This document shows positions 63,612 to 64,000 of a stretch of DNA of 64,000 nt, one piece after another. Both the position numbers and the translations under genes were made by a program. A model generated the notes under the pieces. The model was not told where the DNA came from and ran no database searches. It worked only from the letters and a program-made list of their open reading frames with translations. The stretch is from Phytopseudomonas straminea (lineage in GTDB: Bacteria > Pseudomonadota > Gammaproteobacteria > Pseudomonadales > Pseudomonadaceae), in assembly GCF_900112645.1 (NCBI RefSeq), contig NZ_FOMO01000015.1, positions 17,648 through 81,647 of the forward strand, read 5' to 3'. Numbering within the stretch: the first letter of the stretch is position 1; each line of letters begins with the position of its first letter.

Positions 63612-64000
63612 GCTGTACGCTCGACACCATCTCTATTGGAAATGCGGATGAAACAGCAGAGTTAGAAACAACAAAGCCCGCGCTATGCGGGCTTTGTTGT
63701 TTCTGAGCCAAGATCATCCTGGGCATTGATATGCTCGGCAGGCGTGGTCCATGCCAGGTAGGTCATTTGGGCATCGCGACAAACTCGCACCAGCTCCCCG
63801 GGTTACGCCTTCGGCTAACCCAGGCTACTTACCTCTAGCAACTTATCGCTACGGTACGGCTTTTACGGCTGCCTCTTACGTAGTCTGCGGTAGAGCGAAG
63901 CGATACCCAGGTCAGCGTGCGCTCTGGCCGCCTGGCTGGCGCACTGTGCATTAGCCTTCGAATTTCCCGGCCCGAAAAGACGAAACCCCAGACCTCTGTC
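63612..64000. other. Terminator and repeat DNA at the right edge
   Basis: A long perfect hairpin (63664-63704, arms AGAAACAACAAAGCCCGC and complement, five-base loop) ends the DUF1206 gene and can act on both strands. Beyond it lies GGGTTACGCCTTCGGCTAACCC (about 63800-63822), a hairpin found as a dispersed repeat in pseudomonads. CGAAACCCCAGACCTC near 63981-63996 looks like the left arm of another terminator cut by the window end. No gene is seen. Confidence 0.65.

Overview
The window is GC-rich, gene-dense chromosomal DNA from a gammaproteobacterium, almost certainly a Pseudomonas. The evidence is the gene content (gbcAB, dgcAB, soxBDAG, cdhAC, gbdR, oscA, gabDT) and the dispersed pseudomonad-style hairpin repeats. 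From memory, the relatives of most of these genes in P. aeruginosa lie near the replication origin (PA5370-PA5421 and PA0265-PA0284), so an origin-proximal position is likely but inferred. No phage, transposase, CRISPR array or rRNA was seen. The only RNA gene is tRNA-Arg(CCG).

Layout. 1-5.2 kb: the end of tatC, rsmE, an acyltransferase, a VOC protein, then fdhA and purU. 5.3-12.0 kb: soxG-A-D-B and glyA on the minus strand. 12.2-14.7 kb: a TraX-like protein, a small secreted protein and threonine aldolase. 14.6-15.8 kb: a 1.2 kb non-coding stretch rich in DnaA-box-like 9-mers. 15.8-18.6 kb: divergent gbcB/gbcA. 18.6-23.1 kb: carnitine catabolism (cdhB-like, cdhA, cdhC, caiX, cdhR). 23.4-31.9 kb: dipeptidase-like protein, DUF5943, dgcA, dgcB, an ETF pair and a small orphan protein. 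32.1-38.7 kb: gbdR, a 1.25 kb empty gap and the quaternary-amine ABC transporter with two binding proteins. 38.8-41.7 kb: modABC with a ModE-type operator. 41.9-48 kb: sulfur-supply genes (a truncated sigma-54 activator, a hydrolase, oscA, sbp, cysTWA). 48-62 kb: an Mpo1-like protein, a Crp/Fnr regulator, a PhoD-like phosphatase, a gamma-glutamyl-polyamine pair, a chemoreceptor, an FAD oxidoreductase, an HDOD response regulator and gabT/gabD. 62-64 kb: tRNA-Arg, a DUF1206 membrane protein and repeat DNA.

The first 38 kb work as one metabolic unit. Choline, betaine and carnitine are captured by CbcX, BetX-like and CaiX and enter through CbcVW. Carnitine is converted to betaine by CdhA/CdhC/thioesterase. 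GbcAB demethylates betaine to dimethylglycine, DgcAB with the ETF makes sarcosine, and SoxBDAG makes glycine. GlyA, PurU, FdhA and threonine aldolase handle glycine, C1 units and formaldehyde. GbdR and CdhR are the likely regulators. The right part serves sulfur and molybdate supply and polyamine/GABA catabolism.

The points most worth a second look are these: two clusters of same-strand DnaA-box-like sites; a dipeptidase homologue in the betaine cluster that has lost three metal ligands; a DgcA with Ala in place of one iron-sulfur cysteine; a sigma-54 activator whose stop codon lies inside a dispersed repeat and whose sigma-contact loop is altered; and repeat hairpins inserted inside many operons.
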